This document shows positions 1 to 6,726 of a DNA stretch of 24,574 nucleotides, piece by piece. Location of the stretch: assembly GCA_937916405.1 (NCBI GenBank), contig CALFUF010000006.1, forward strand, positions 1-24,574. Direction: 5' to 3'. The notes under the pieces were generated by a model. The model ran no database searches and had not been told where the DNA came from. It was given only the letters and a program-made list of their open reading frames with translations. This stretch comes from an uncultured Prevotella sp. (GTDB lineage Bacteria; Bacteroidota; Bacteroidia; Bacteroidales; Bacteroidaceae). Position numbers and translations under genes: made by a program. Position 1 is the stretch's first letter. Each line of letters begins with the position of its first letter.

Positions 1-202
1 TGTCCGTAACCGACTGTCCTGCTTCTGTAGAAGGCTCATCTGCCGCCTGCTTCTGAACGAACCGCATTTCCTGGATGTTGTCGGTGGAATAATGTACTGT
101 GCCATCCTTCAGGCTTACGTGCATCTGATAAGTGTCTGTGGTCTGTGCTGACACTGCAATTGTAAATGCCAACAGGCATATCAGAAAGATTTGCTTCTTC
201 AT
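1..202 (-). CDS. Small exported protein, N-terminal part (runs off left edge)
   Basis: The visible 67 residues begin MKKQIFLICLLAFTIAVSAQ, a clear Sec signal peptide with cleavage likely after VSA. They continue with a segment MHVSLKDGTVHYSTDNIQEM, of the 'LKDGT..Y....I..M.F' kind that I associate with the N-termini of Prevotella surface proteins, some of which carry a Cthe_2159-type carbohydrate-binding domain further on. That link is from memory, and the rest of the gene is outside the window. Its ATG overlaps the TGA of the upstream gene as ATGA (199-202), which suggests translational coupling and supports this start. Function unknown. Confidence 0.7.
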   Translation of the reverse strand, partial: MKKQIFLICLLAFTIAVSAQTTDTYQMHVSLKDGTVHYSTDNIQEMRFVQKQAADEPSTEAGQSVTD

Positions 203-585
203 TTCACAATCACTTTTTGAGTTTTACTATGATTCTTCACAACATAGATACCATAAGAGGGATGCAGGACTCTGCGACCCTGAATGTCGAAGAGTGCACC
301 GTCAGAAGTTTGCTCTGTGCTGTTTTTAATATTAACGATTTTAGTTGCATCGTCTTCCGACAAATATATTCTGGTAATGTCTTTCAACAAGAAACTCCTG
401 CTGTCGTCACTGTTGGTGGCCGTCAGCACTCCGTCAGAAATCGTCAATTTCAATGACTCCAGCGCTAGTGCAGTCATGCTTTCTGAGGTTTCAAATATCA
501 AGTATTGATGCTGTCCGTTAGCAGCATGCACATGAAGATACATGCACAAGAGCATGGCTACTGTCGTAAAAATACTTTGTTTCAT
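199..585 (-). CDS. Small exported protein with C-terminal sorting-like tail
   Basis: 128 residues. Residues 1-21 form a signal peptide (hydrophobic core TVAMLLCMYL). The middle reads like a short beta-rich repeat with SLKLTISDGVLTATNSDD and a following 'I.RIYLSED' strand. The C-terminus holds ALFDIQGRRV, then YGIYVVKN, and ends KVIVK. This layout resembles the short tails of Bacteroidetes exported proteins (type IX sorting-like 'DLQGRRV...GIYI...KVVVK'). Whether it is a true sorting signal here is inference. It is the first gene of a two-gene operon with the partial gene to its left (4-base ATGA overlap). A weak -7-like box lies 21 bases upstream of its start. I do not recognise a precise function. 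Confidence 0.75.
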   Translation of the reverse strand: MKQSIFTTVAMLLCMYLHVHAANGQHQYLIFETSESMTALALESLKLTISDGVLTATNSDDSRSFLLKDITRIYLSEDDATKIVNIKNSTEQTSDGALFDIQGRRVLHPSYGIYVVKNHSKTQKVIVK

Positions 586-606
586 ATTCGTTTGATTTTG
601 TTATTT

Positions 607-614
607 CGAAATTA
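607..614 (-). promoter_or_regulatory. Possible -7 box for the exported pair (imperfect)
   Basis: On the minus strand this reads TAATTTCG, one mismatch from the Bacteroidetes -7 consensus TAnnTTTG. It ends 21 bases before the ATG at 585, the same spacing as the better promoters in this window (18-27 bases). No convincing -33 element is visible. Confidence 0.3.
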
Positions 615-618
615 TTGA

Positions 619-741
619 TTATCCATTCTGCCCATGTGGGAAGTGACCGAGCGCATGAACTTTGCCAATCCCCCGTTTTTCTCGAAGTTCTTCAAAAGCG
701 AGACGGGCATGACACCAGGGGAGTATAGAATTAGGAAATAG
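619..741 (+). pseudogene. Relic of an AraC-family regulator, C-terminal end only
   Basis: Reading frame 634-741 gives 35 codons ending in TAG. The translation holds MNFANPPFFSKFFK followed by SETGMTPGEYR. This is the second helix-turn-helix and the ending of an AraC/XylS domain ('..L.F.n.syFsr.Fkk.tG.tP.eyR'). Upstream in frame there is a TGA at 616-618 and no homologous sequence, so more than 80% of a normal regulator is missing. The intact AraC-family gene about 500 bases to the right ends in a related but different sequence (FPNASFFGKYVREHLGMSPN), so the relic is not a simple duplicate of it. It is probably what is left after a deletion or recombination. Confidence 0.7.
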
Positions 742-805
742 AGAATGGTTGCCATGAGTTTGTCTTGAAAGCGGAACAGCCAAAGAGCTTTAGGGGTATA
801 TAAAC

Positions 806-1021
806 TCAGTAGTATTTCTCTTGATACACATAAAAGGTACTGATGCCGTTCTGTTCATCGAACTCGATTTTGTTCTCACGAGCAAGCCAGCCGATGGCGG
901 TACATACAGACTTTATATCAAGTTGCGCTTCGCGCTGCAGACCCTCGAATGAGAGAGGACCTTTGTCGTTGAGGGTTCGCCAGACGATTCCTGCAATATT
1001 TCCAATTTCTTCTTTGTTCAT
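806..1021 (-). CDS. Small winged helix-turn-helix protein (DUF2582-type)
   Basis: 71 residues, beginning MNKEEIGNIAGIVWRTLNDK. The sequence fits the small single-domain winged-helix family that Bacteroidetes genomes carry (DUF2582): a first helix ending VWRTLN, then LSFEGLQREAQLD, the recognition-helix region IKSVCTAIGWLARENKIEF, and a short beta wing (GISTFYVYQ). The whole protein is one DNA-binding-like fold with no effector domain. Members are described only as putative DNA-binding proteins; the target is unknown. It is transcribed divergently from the AraC-family gene to the right. A -7 box sits 34 bases upstream. Confidence 0.85.
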   Translation of the reverse strand: MNKEEIGNIAGIVWRTLNDKGPLSFEGLQREAQLDIKSVCTAIGWLARENKIEFDEQNGISTFYVYQEKYY

Positions 1022-1055
1022 CTTTCTTCGATTGATTGAATTTCTTAAATCAAAG

Positions 1056-1063
1056 CAAAGTTA
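1056..1063 (-). promoter_or_regulatory. -7 box of the winged-helix gene
   Basis: Minus strand reads TAACTTTG, a full match to TAnnTTTG, 34 bases before the ATG at 1021. A matching -33 is not obvious. Confidence 0.55.
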
Positions 1064-1143
1064 GTTATATTCTTGCGATAATCGGACTGCCCGACGGCTT
1101 CAAAGATGTTCTAAATTCAAGAAAGAAGCCATTCGGCACATCT

Positions 1144-1170
1144 TTTAAGAGAATAAGAACACCTCTTAAA
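1144..1170. promoter_or_regulatory. Inverted repeat upstream of the AraC-family gene
   Basis: TTTAAGAG (1144-1151) and CTCTTAAA (1163-1170) form a perfect 8-base inverted repeat with an 11-base centre. It lies just upstream of the -33 region of the promoter at 1194, where an operator for a divergent regulator pair would be expected. A role as an operator is inference. Confidence 0.3.
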
Positions 1171-1193
1171 GTGGTTTTCTCGAAAATAACAAC

Positions 1194-1201
1194 TATCTTT
1201 G
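1194..1201 (+). promoter_or_regulatory. -7 box of the AraC-family gene
   Basis: TATCTTTG matches TAnnTTTG and ends 18 bases before the ATG at 1220. The alternative TTG start at 1199 lies inside this box, so it cannot be the initiation codon of a transcript starting here. Confidence 0.65.
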
Positions 1202-1219
1202 TCGGCAAAAGGCACGAAT

Positions 1220-2170
1220 ATGGATAAGCAGCGAATGGATCAAGCCATACAGAAAGTGAATCTGATGGATGTCTCGGCAATGTCTGTCAACGAGGAACTG
1301 GTCAAGTATCTTGATGACGAACTGGTCATTGTTGACAACCTTAGGGAGATTCCCCAACTCGGAGGTGGAAAGATTGACTTCAACGTGGTGGCAGCATGCA
1401 TCACCGGTTGCATGCAGTTGGAAGTGTCCGGGCAACCCACAATAGTCAATGCCCAACAGATATTCGTCTGTCACTCGCATGTCGTTCTCTCAAACCTGAT
1501 GATCAGTCCTGATTTTGAGTGCAAGATTATGTGTTTTAGTGACCGACTGCTGTGCAGCATCCTGCAGTCGCAGAAGCTGATATGGAACAACGTGCTCTAT
1601 AAGCGGCGTTACTGCATCATCGACATTCCTGCAGGTCGTCTCACGCTTTACAACGAACTGCGCTATCAATGGATCAATGAAGACAATCCCTTCAAGCGTG
1701 AGATATTGGTCAGCCTGCTGCGTGCGGCTTTGCTGGAACTGTGTCATCAGTTGATGTGCAATGAGCAGAGAGCAGAAGATGAGTCGCCACAAGAAAGGCT
1801 ACGGGTAGGCGCGACAGCGGGAATGGGCAACTCACGCATGGAAACGCTCTTCCATCAGTTCCTGAAAAATGTTGCCCGCCGTCGTATCAAGAAACTCAGC
1901 GTCAGCGAGTATGCCGAGGAACTCTGTATTACGCCCAAATACCTCTCCACCATCTGCCGGACGGTCAGCGGGAAATCGCCATCGGAATGGATTTCAGAAC
2001 ATGTCGTAGAGGACATTACCTATTATCTGAAAAATACCGAACTGACAGCCTCGCAAATTGGTGTCGAACTGGGGTTTCCCAATGCCTCGTTCTTCGGCAA
2101 ATACGTGCGCGAGCATCTTGGTATGTCACCCAATGAATACAGGAGAATACAGGCGAACAGACTGCCATGA
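1220..2170 (+). CDS. AraC-family transcriptional regulator
   Basis: 316 residues from the ATG at 1220. The reading frame is open back to a TTG at 1199, but that codon falls inside the promoter -7 box. Residues about 30-150 look like a cupin-type effector/dimerisation domain (IDFNVVAACITGCMQLEVSG then IVNAQQIFVC). The last 100 residues are the two-helix-turn-helix AraC DNA-binding domain: YAEELCITPKYLSTICRTVS for the first unit, and IGVELGFPNASFFGKYVREH then LGMSPNEYRR for the second. The family mostly activates transcription in response to a small ligand; ligand and targets cannot be read from the sequence. The divergent winged-helix gene and the inverted repeat between them are possible targets. 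Confidence 0.9.
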   Translation: MDKQRMDQAIQKVNLMDVSAMSVNEELVKYLDDELVIVDNLREIPQLGGGKIDFNVVAACITGCMQLEVSGQPTIVNAQQIFVCHSHVVLSNLMISPDFECKIMCFSDRLLCSILQSQKLIWNNVLYKRRYCIIDIPAGRLTLYNELRYQWINEDNPFKREILVSLLRAALLELCHQLMCNEQRAEDESPQERLRVGATAGMGNSRMETLFHQFLKNVARRRIKKLSVSEYAEELCITPKYLSTICRTVSGKSPSEWISEHVVEDITYYLKNTELTASQIGVELGFPNASFFGKYVREHLGMSPNEYRRIQANRLP

Positions 2171-2202
2171 AAAACGAAAGAATATTGCTGTTATTCTTTT
2201 CG

Positions 2203-2294
2203 TAACTTTGACTTCGTCGAACTTACTTTGCACTCGGAAATGAAAAGAAAAGCAAGCTTTCCTTTTGCATTTCTCTCGTTTTTTCGTAACTTTG
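2203..2294 (+). repeat. Promoter-hairpin-promoter element A
   Basis: Two TAACTTTG boxes (2203-2210 and 2287-2294), each preceded by TTTTCG, flank an imperfect 18-base-pair hairpin. The left arm runs from about 2237 (GAAATGAAAAGAAAAGC) and the right arm to about 2272 (GCTTTCCTTTTGCATTTC). A second element of the same design, with 77 instead of 84 bases between the boxes, lies upstream of rbfA (11638-11722). Here the second box is not followed by a convincing gene. Confidence 0.5.
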
Positions 2295-2413
2295 GAAGAA
2301 TTTGCAGGATTTCTTTGTATAAAGGCGATGCAGAGGATTGAGAAAATTCGGGGTTACGATATAGAGCCCGTTCTCAATTCAATGTTCTGCTATAATTTGC
2401 ATCAAAGAGCACC

Positions 2414-2453
2414 CGACTCGGAGCCACCGCCTGTTTCGTGGCTCGTTGTCGGA
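2414..2453. other. Strong GC-rich hairpin in the 2171-2633 spacer
   Basis: CCGAC-TCG-GAGCCAC (2414-2428) pairs with GTGGCTC-GTT-GTCGG (2439-2453). This gives 7 plus 5 perfect base pairs around a 3/3 internal loop, with a 10-base apical loop. There is no T tract on either side, so it is not a classical intrinsic terminator. The spacer 2171-2633 lies between converging genes and I see no credible coding region in it, so the hairpin may be part of a structured transcript, a bidirectional end signal or a dispersed intergenic repeat. Confidence 0.5.
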
Positions 2454-2535
2454 TGTAAAGGTAGGCATCATATTTCACATCACCAAATATTCAACCATCT
2501 TTATTTGTATTGCAGATACTAAAATGTCTTTAGTC

Positions 2536-2589
2536 CGCTTAAAATTCCACTTAAAGTCGCTTAAATTCTCGCTTAAAGTCACTTAATTC
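2536..2589. repeat. Tandem array of CRCTTAAA half-units, 22-base period
   Basis: Five units starting CGCTTAAA or CACTTAA at 2536, 2548, 2558, 2570 and 2580 alternate 12 and 10 bases apart, so the full period is 22 bases, about two turns of B-DNA. A weaker copy (CTTTAGTC) precedes them at 2528-2535. The array lies 45 bases beyond the stop codon of the last gene of the exported operon. The even helical phasing is typical of arrays of protein-binding sites, but no binding protein is known. Confidence 0.55.
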
Positions 2590-2633
2590 AAGTTTCGCAT
2601 GTTTTCACATTCTCAACTTTCAGTGGTAACTAT

Positions 2634-3545
2634 TTAATCCCGATCCATCTTATCTTCATCATCAGACTCCCCCTTTGATTTCTTGTAATTTGGGTCGTCT
2701 GTGACAGTCAAAAGAGTACCATCTTTCAAGAACTTCTCTATTTTAGAGCCGCCACCGTCTATTTCACAGATTGCCGAGTCTGATGCAATAGATATGACTT
2801 TTAAACTTCCAACCTTTTTCTTGGTTATTTCACCTTTCTTTTCTTTATCATAATATACATTGAATTCATCACCAGCAGAGACAAAACGATTCTCGCCTGC
2901 ATCAATAGCCACCTTCTTGTCCTTTTTCTTCTCCCCTGGTATGATATCGGTGACTTTACAAGTCACAGGGAATGTCCGATTCAAGAACCTACGGAAATAG
3001 ATGGAAAAGTATTTATTTGCTTTATCCATTGCATTCGCATCAAGACTCGCATTAGAAGGACCGGAACTCTGATTGTCTACAGAAACTCGGTTTATAATTT
3101 TCTTACTGTTAGTGTCGTAAATGTACTGCTCATATGTAGCAGTCGCAATATAATTCGTTGTAGTATGGGTCTGACCTTTTTTGTCTTTCCATGAATTTCT
3201 TAAAGTATTGTGGTTAACCGTTGGACAGGAAAAATTGATCACATAGTCAAAGCCTTCCTTACGGGCTTCCTCAAGCAACTCGTCACTGCACTTAGAATCT
3301 TTTGTCTTTAATCGCTCTGATTGCACATTATCAACAGATACAAGTTCGGCTCTCCCAAAGGAGCTAAGAGATCCGTTAATATTATCTTCGATATAGGTCA
3401 AAGAGCCTATGCCAAACATACCAGAGAAATAGCCTGCGCCTTTCTCCACTAATATACGTGGTTTCTTGTTTGTTTGAGCATTTACCACAATGCATCCCAA
3501 CACAACAGTCAGGATAAGCATATTTAATCTCACAGACTTTTTCAT
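2634..3545 (-). CDS. Exported protein, last gene of the envelope operon
   Basis: 303 residues from the second ATG (MKKSVRLNMLILTVVLGCIV); an ATG three codons earlier (3554) is also possible. The N-terminus is a signal peptide, probably cut after VNA at residue 23. VLGC at 15-18 is a borderline lipobox. Residues about 25-185 include EEARKEGFDYVINFSCPT, reminiscent of the CsgG/LpoB-like 'aDyvl.g' strand, and a conserved-looking YEQYIYDTNSKKII. From about 192 (FPVTCKVTDIIPG) there is a segment with AGDEFNVYYDKE and VGSLKVISIASDSAICEI that resembles the C-terminal domain of FlgT-like proteins. The tail is very charged (SDDEDKMDRD). Homologies are by eye only. Function unknown; its place in the operon suggests a periplasmic or outer-membrane role. 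Confidence 0.75.
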   Translation of the reverse strand: MKKSVRLNMLILTVVLGCIVVNAQTNKKPRILVEKGAGYFSGMFGIGSLTYIEDNINGSLSSFGRAELVSVDNVQSERLKTKDSKCSDELLEEARKEGFDYVINFSCPTVNHNTLRNSWKDKKGQTHTTTNYIATATYEQYIYDTNSKKIINRVSVDNQSSGPSNASLDANAMDKANKYFSIYFRRFLNRTFPVTCKVTDIIPGEKKKDKKVAIDAGENRFVSAGDEFNVYYDKEKKGEITKKKVGSLKVISIASDSAICEIDGGGSKIEKFLKDGTLLTVTDDPNYKKSKGESDDEDKMDRD

Positions 3546-3574
3546 AGCTAACATTCCATTTTTTCAGTTTAACT

Positions 3575-4831
3575 TTATTTCATTTCTCTTACCAGCAGAC
3601 CAGGATAGAAACTGCCACCGCTCACCTTCTCGAAGGTGGTGAAACCCAGTGTGGCATTCTCTGCTCCTTCCTCCGCTGCCATGTAACGGTTGTCCCATAT
3701 CTTATCTTTGACAGGTCGGATGACCCCTACCCGTTTATACGCTATATGTCCGCTTTTGTCTTCGACAGTCTCCAATACCTCATAACGGCTATTTTCGGTA
3801 ATACCCTCTTTCAGTCCTATCTCACACGTCAGCGGCTGAAAACTCCTTAAAGGAGCCTTGACTTTGAATACCTCGAAGTTCTTTTGCAGATTGGCGATAT
3901 TCTCATCGAAGGCACGTTGACAAGCCTTACGAACCATCTTTTGCGGTTCCGACTCGTTGACGCCTGCAAAAGACACATCTTTTCCACTACTCTCCTGCAT
4001 ACCCAGATACCTCAACGAGAATTTCCCCCTGTTATTCTCAAAGTTCTCTTTCTTTGCGTCATCTGGTTTCTCAGTATACACCTGATTGTAAAAGAAAGAG
4101 GAGATTTCATCGTCCCATACCAGCTGATAGAGATACGTTTTGATCTTGACATTAAAACCCTTATAACTAGCAATCAAGTCACCCAAGTCCTTCTGGTTCG
4201 TCATATTTTGACCTTGAAGAGTTCCTGCTGTCTTGATAGCTGCACTGACGATTCCTCCGATGACAGACGTTCCTCTACTCTTGTCAATATAGCGGATGTC
4301 ATTAACCAAGACGAAGGTACTGCTAATCAGTTCCTCACCTGCATCCCTCAGCAATGCGTCCTTACGGACAGAAAGGGCAGCCAACCTCTTATCTACCTCA
4401 GAAGCATTCTGATACCCCCTTTCCTGTACCAGTTCCATGTCACAGATGCTATTACCTTTTTTGCGATGAAACCACTTTGCGACAAGTCGGCTTGCCATAT
4501 GTTGTTTTTGGAGAAATGCATCGAAGTCATTCATCTTGGAGGGGTCAGACGAAGCATTGACGATAAATCCCTCATGTTTATTGAGCCCTTTAACCTCAAT
4601 CTTCTTATCAGAAGTATAGAAGACCTTCTTGCCCAGCCCATGATCATTATATTTGTCGGGTACAGGCATCTCATCGAACGCCTTTTCAATATCTTGCTCG
4701 TAAGCCAGACTACGATGCCCTATCATCATGGAATAGATAGAACCACGACGATAGAGGAAAACGGAGTCTCCTGTCTGGCAAAAGCCAGCAGGAGACACCA
4801 TCAATAATATGGCGACAAGACATTTTCTCAT
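3575..4831 (-). CDS. Exported protein of unknown function, sixth gene of the envelope operon
   Basis: 418 residues. MRKCLVAILLMVSPAGFCQ is a signal peptide. I do not recognise the mature protein. It has a long helical middle (about residues 95-185), a glycine/alanine-rich stretch SVIGGIVSAAIKTAGTLQG near 190-210, and then LYQLVWDDEISSFFYNQVY. The last 120 residues (FQPLTCEIGLKEGITENSRY, then HIAYKRVGVIRP) have the same order of strands as the C-terminal part of the next gene (TCKV/TCEI, then a 'G..y.vy/vle' strand, then 'k.vG.l/ir'). The two may therefore share a domain; this is a visual comparison. It starts 12 bases after the preceding gene. Confidence 0.75.
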   Translation of the reverse strand: MRKCLVAILLMVSPAGFCQTGDSVFLYRRGSIYSMMIGHRSLAYEQDIEKAFDEMPVPDKYNDHGLGKKVFYTSDKKIEVKGLNKHEGFIVNASSDPSKMNDFDAFLQKQHMASRLVAKWFHRKKGNSICDMELVQERGYQNASEVDKRLAALSVRKDALLRDAGEELISSTFVLVNDIRYIDKSRGTSVIGGIVSAAIKTAGTLQGQNMTNQKDLGDLIASYKGFNVKIKTYLYQLVWDDEISSFFYNQVYTEKPDDAKKENFENNRGKFSLRYLGMQESSGKDVSFAGVNESEPQKMVRKACQRAFDENIANLQKNFEVFKVKAPLRSFQPLTCEIGLKEGITENSRYEVLETVEDKSGHIAYKRVGVIRPVKDKIWDNRYMAAEEGAENATLGFTTFEKVSGGSFYPGLLVREMK

Positions 4832-4843
4832 GGTCGAATAATC

Positions 4844-5749
4844 TTAATAATCCCAATCCTCCTGAAGGTTGTCATAGATTCGCACTTCGTCGGGTTCCTT
4901 TTCTGTCCACAGATTCTTTTTCTTCATATACTTTGTGTTCTCCTCTACGATTTTCTGAATCTTATTGGCATCCTTGTTGCCATCAATCAGTTTTATCTCG
5001 GAAGGAACTTCAAATTCTGAATCCTCTACTTTGCGTGGTGTGATAGACTTTGTTTCGGAGTCCATATACATCAAGAAGTCCAGATTCAGCATGTCGCTCG
5101 ATGTCATGGAAGAGGTGTTATTGATGTATTTCAGAGGGGTACCCTTTACTCCTGGAAGGAGGGGAACATCTTCAGTAGAGCCTAGGCAAGAAGGATCGGA
5201 ACATACTGCAAACTGATGATTCATTATCGTAGTGGATTTCGAACCTGCCGAATCCAGTTTCACCTCCGACTTCACCTGATAGATATCACACTTGTATCCT
5301 AAGATGGTCATGGTCTCACCAGTCTTCACTACATCACCTTTCTGAATAGCTGCTGTCTGTTCCTTGTTGGCAGCAATACTCATTTCCTGATAATAACCTT
5401 TCTTGATATATGGGAAATAGGTGGTGGTCTTCATGTTGTCGCCATCTTTCTCCACAATCATCACACTGTTGTTGTAAGGTGTCATTACCTTGTACTTGTT
5501 AAGACCTTTAAAAACAGTAGTCGCTGTATAGGTTCCATTAAACCCGGCACCATTCTTTTCTACTTTTTTCATTACTTTCTTCAGAATCACTTTTGCTAAA
5601 ATGTTCTTGGTGAGCACTTGCGACTTCATTTTCGTAACGGAATGAATGTTTGTCGTTATCTCTCCTTCGTTAAGAGACGTTTCCTGAGCCATCACATTCC
5701 CTAAGCCAATAACCATTGACATTAGGACAAAAATCATCATTTTCTTCAT
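4844..5749 (-). CDS. Exported protein, DUF4412-like, fifth gene of the envelope operon
   Basis: 301 residues with a signal peptide (MKKMMIFVLMSMVIGLGNVM, cut after AQE or so). The middle has the signature of Bacteroidetes exported proteins of the DUF4412/GLPGLI-like kind: an early FNGTYTATTVFKGLNKY, then KTGETMTILGYKCDIYQVKS, then HQFAVCSDPSCLGSTEDVP, which corresponds to the usual 'l.Gyk.k.y' and '.w.s.ei' strands of a lipocalin-like sheet. Three cysteines (GYKC, AVCSDPSC) may form a disulphide after export. Family assignment is tentative. The C-terminus (DEVRIYDNLQEDWDY) is acidic. Spacing to the previous gene is 32 bases, the widest in this operon. Confidence 0.72.
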   Translation of the reverse strand: MKKMMIFVLMSMVIGLGNVMAQETSLNEGEITTNIHSVTKMKSQVLTKNILAKVILKKVMKKVEKNGAGFNGTYTATTVFKGLNKYKVMTPYNNSVMIVEKDGDNMKTTTYFPYIKKGYYQEMSIAANKEQTAAIQKGDVVKTGETMTILGYKCDIYQVKSEVKLDSAGSKSTTIMNHQFAVCSDPSCLGSTEDVPLLPGVKGTPLKYINNTSSMTSSDMLNLDFLMYMDSETKSITPRKVEDSEFEVPSEIKLIDGNKDANKIQKIVEENTKYMKKKNLWTEKEPDEVRIYDNLQEDWDY

Positions 5750-5781
5750 AGCTTATTTGTTTTTAGTTATTAATATATGGT

Positions 5782-6717
5782 TTATCTAACAAACATATAG
5801 GTGGGGTTGTTGGCTTGCTGGTGCTTGGCATAGGTGACTGCCACCTCCTTAGCCGCATCAATACGCTGCTTCTCCAGACTGACATTGTCCTCGTAGACTT
5901 TCAGTCCGATATCCCAAGGGGTGTTCTTCTCTGCCTTCGCCTTTATCTCACGCATCAACTCACCAGCTGCCGCATAACTGTTGGACTCGGGGTCAATCTG
6001 TGCTAACAGATTTGCGGCTTCTATAGCAGCTTCACTATCTGTCTGCGCGCCCCAGATAGCCTGTGCCCTGGTCAGCAGTTTCATTCCTTCCAGATTGACA
6101 CGTGCCTGCCATACCTCCGTCATCATCTGCAACACAGACTCATAGCCATTCGTACACGCTGGTATTCTCATTAACAGATAGAGAGCCTCATCATATTTAC
6201 GTGTCTGTTTCAGCATCGCTGCTTTGGCAAGAGTCCTCTCCAAATTCTTATTGTAATAGTCTATGATACGGTCTTGTGCCTCATAGATGAAATGCTTCAT
6301 ATCCTGATTCTTTGGAGAGAGACGCTTCACGGCATCACTAAAGGCTGCCGCCTCTGATGTCCCTACGCCATCCATATCTGTAGAATAGGAGGAGAACACA
6401 ACACCATCATCAACATTCATCACTTTCAGACTCAACATCAGTTGATAAACGACTTGCTTAGGAGGACCTGGAGTAACAGACTTACCCATGACCTCAAACT
6501 CAGGAACCAAGGCAAACGAATGAAACTCCAACGACCCAGATACTCCATTGGCAGATAGCAATTGTCTCAATTTGTTACCTATCATACGCTGTGTGGAGTT
6601 CGGGACTGGCTGGAGAGTGGTTTTAAAAGCCACTGCTATCGGCAACTCACAATCCTGCGCATGCAAAATCGGTAATGCCGTACACATTATTAATAAAATA
6701 GATAATATCTTCTTCAT
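5782..6717 (-). CDS. Exported protein with helical repeat region, fourth gene of the envelope operon
   Basis: 311 residues with a signal peptide ending ALPILHAQD. The first half (residues 25-140) is a mixed alpha/beta domain containing PVPNSTQRMIGNKLRQLLSA and VYQLMLSLKVMNVDDGVVFS. This is the pattern of CsgG/LpoB-type envelope proteins ('n.l.~l....g', then a beta strand on 'dg.vf'). The second half is helical, with TPR-like units around KYDEALYLLMRIPACTNGYE and AAIEAANLLAQIDPESNSYA. I recall Bacteroides homologues of this architecture beside DUF6175 proteins, as here, but could not check. Likely periplasmic; function unknown. Confidence 0.75.
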   Translation of the reverse strand: MKKILSILLIMCTALPILHAQDCELPIAVAFKTTLQPVPNSTQRMIGNKLRQLLSANGVSGSLEFHSFALVPEFEVMGKSVTPGPPKQVVYQLMLSLKVMNVDDGVVFSSYSTDMDGVGTSEAAAFSDAVKRLSPKNQDMKHFIYEAQDRIIDYYNKNLERTLAKAAMLKQTRKYDEALYLLMRIPACTNGYESVLQMMTEVWQARVNLEGMKLLTRAQAIWGAQTDSEAAIEAANLLAQIDPESNSYAAAGELMREIKAKAEKNTPWDIGLKVYEDNVSLEKQRIDAAKEVAVTYAKHQQANNPTYMFVR

Positions 6718-6726
6718 CTCTTATAA

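Noticed and set aside
742..805. Terminator between the relic and the winged-helix gene
   Set aside because: Only a widely spaced GAGTTT/AAACTC pair is present, without a compact stem or T tract.
2265..2522. 85-codon open frame on the plus strand in the spacer
   Set aside because: It starts with TTG inside the hairpin of element A and runs across the strong hairpin at 2414-2453. Composition is not protein-like and no motif is seen. More likely a frame through a repeat element.
2536..2589. Short CRISPR array
   Set aside because: Units are 8-12 bases with no unique spacers and no cas genes nearby.
1..2633. Mobile element as cause of the AraC relic
   Set aside because: No transposase, integrase, target duplication or terminal repeats seen near the relic.
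3884..4807. 307-codon plus-strand frame
   Set aside because: Antisense to the 418-residue exported protein, which has a signal peptide and fits the operon spacing. The antisense frame lacks any domain.
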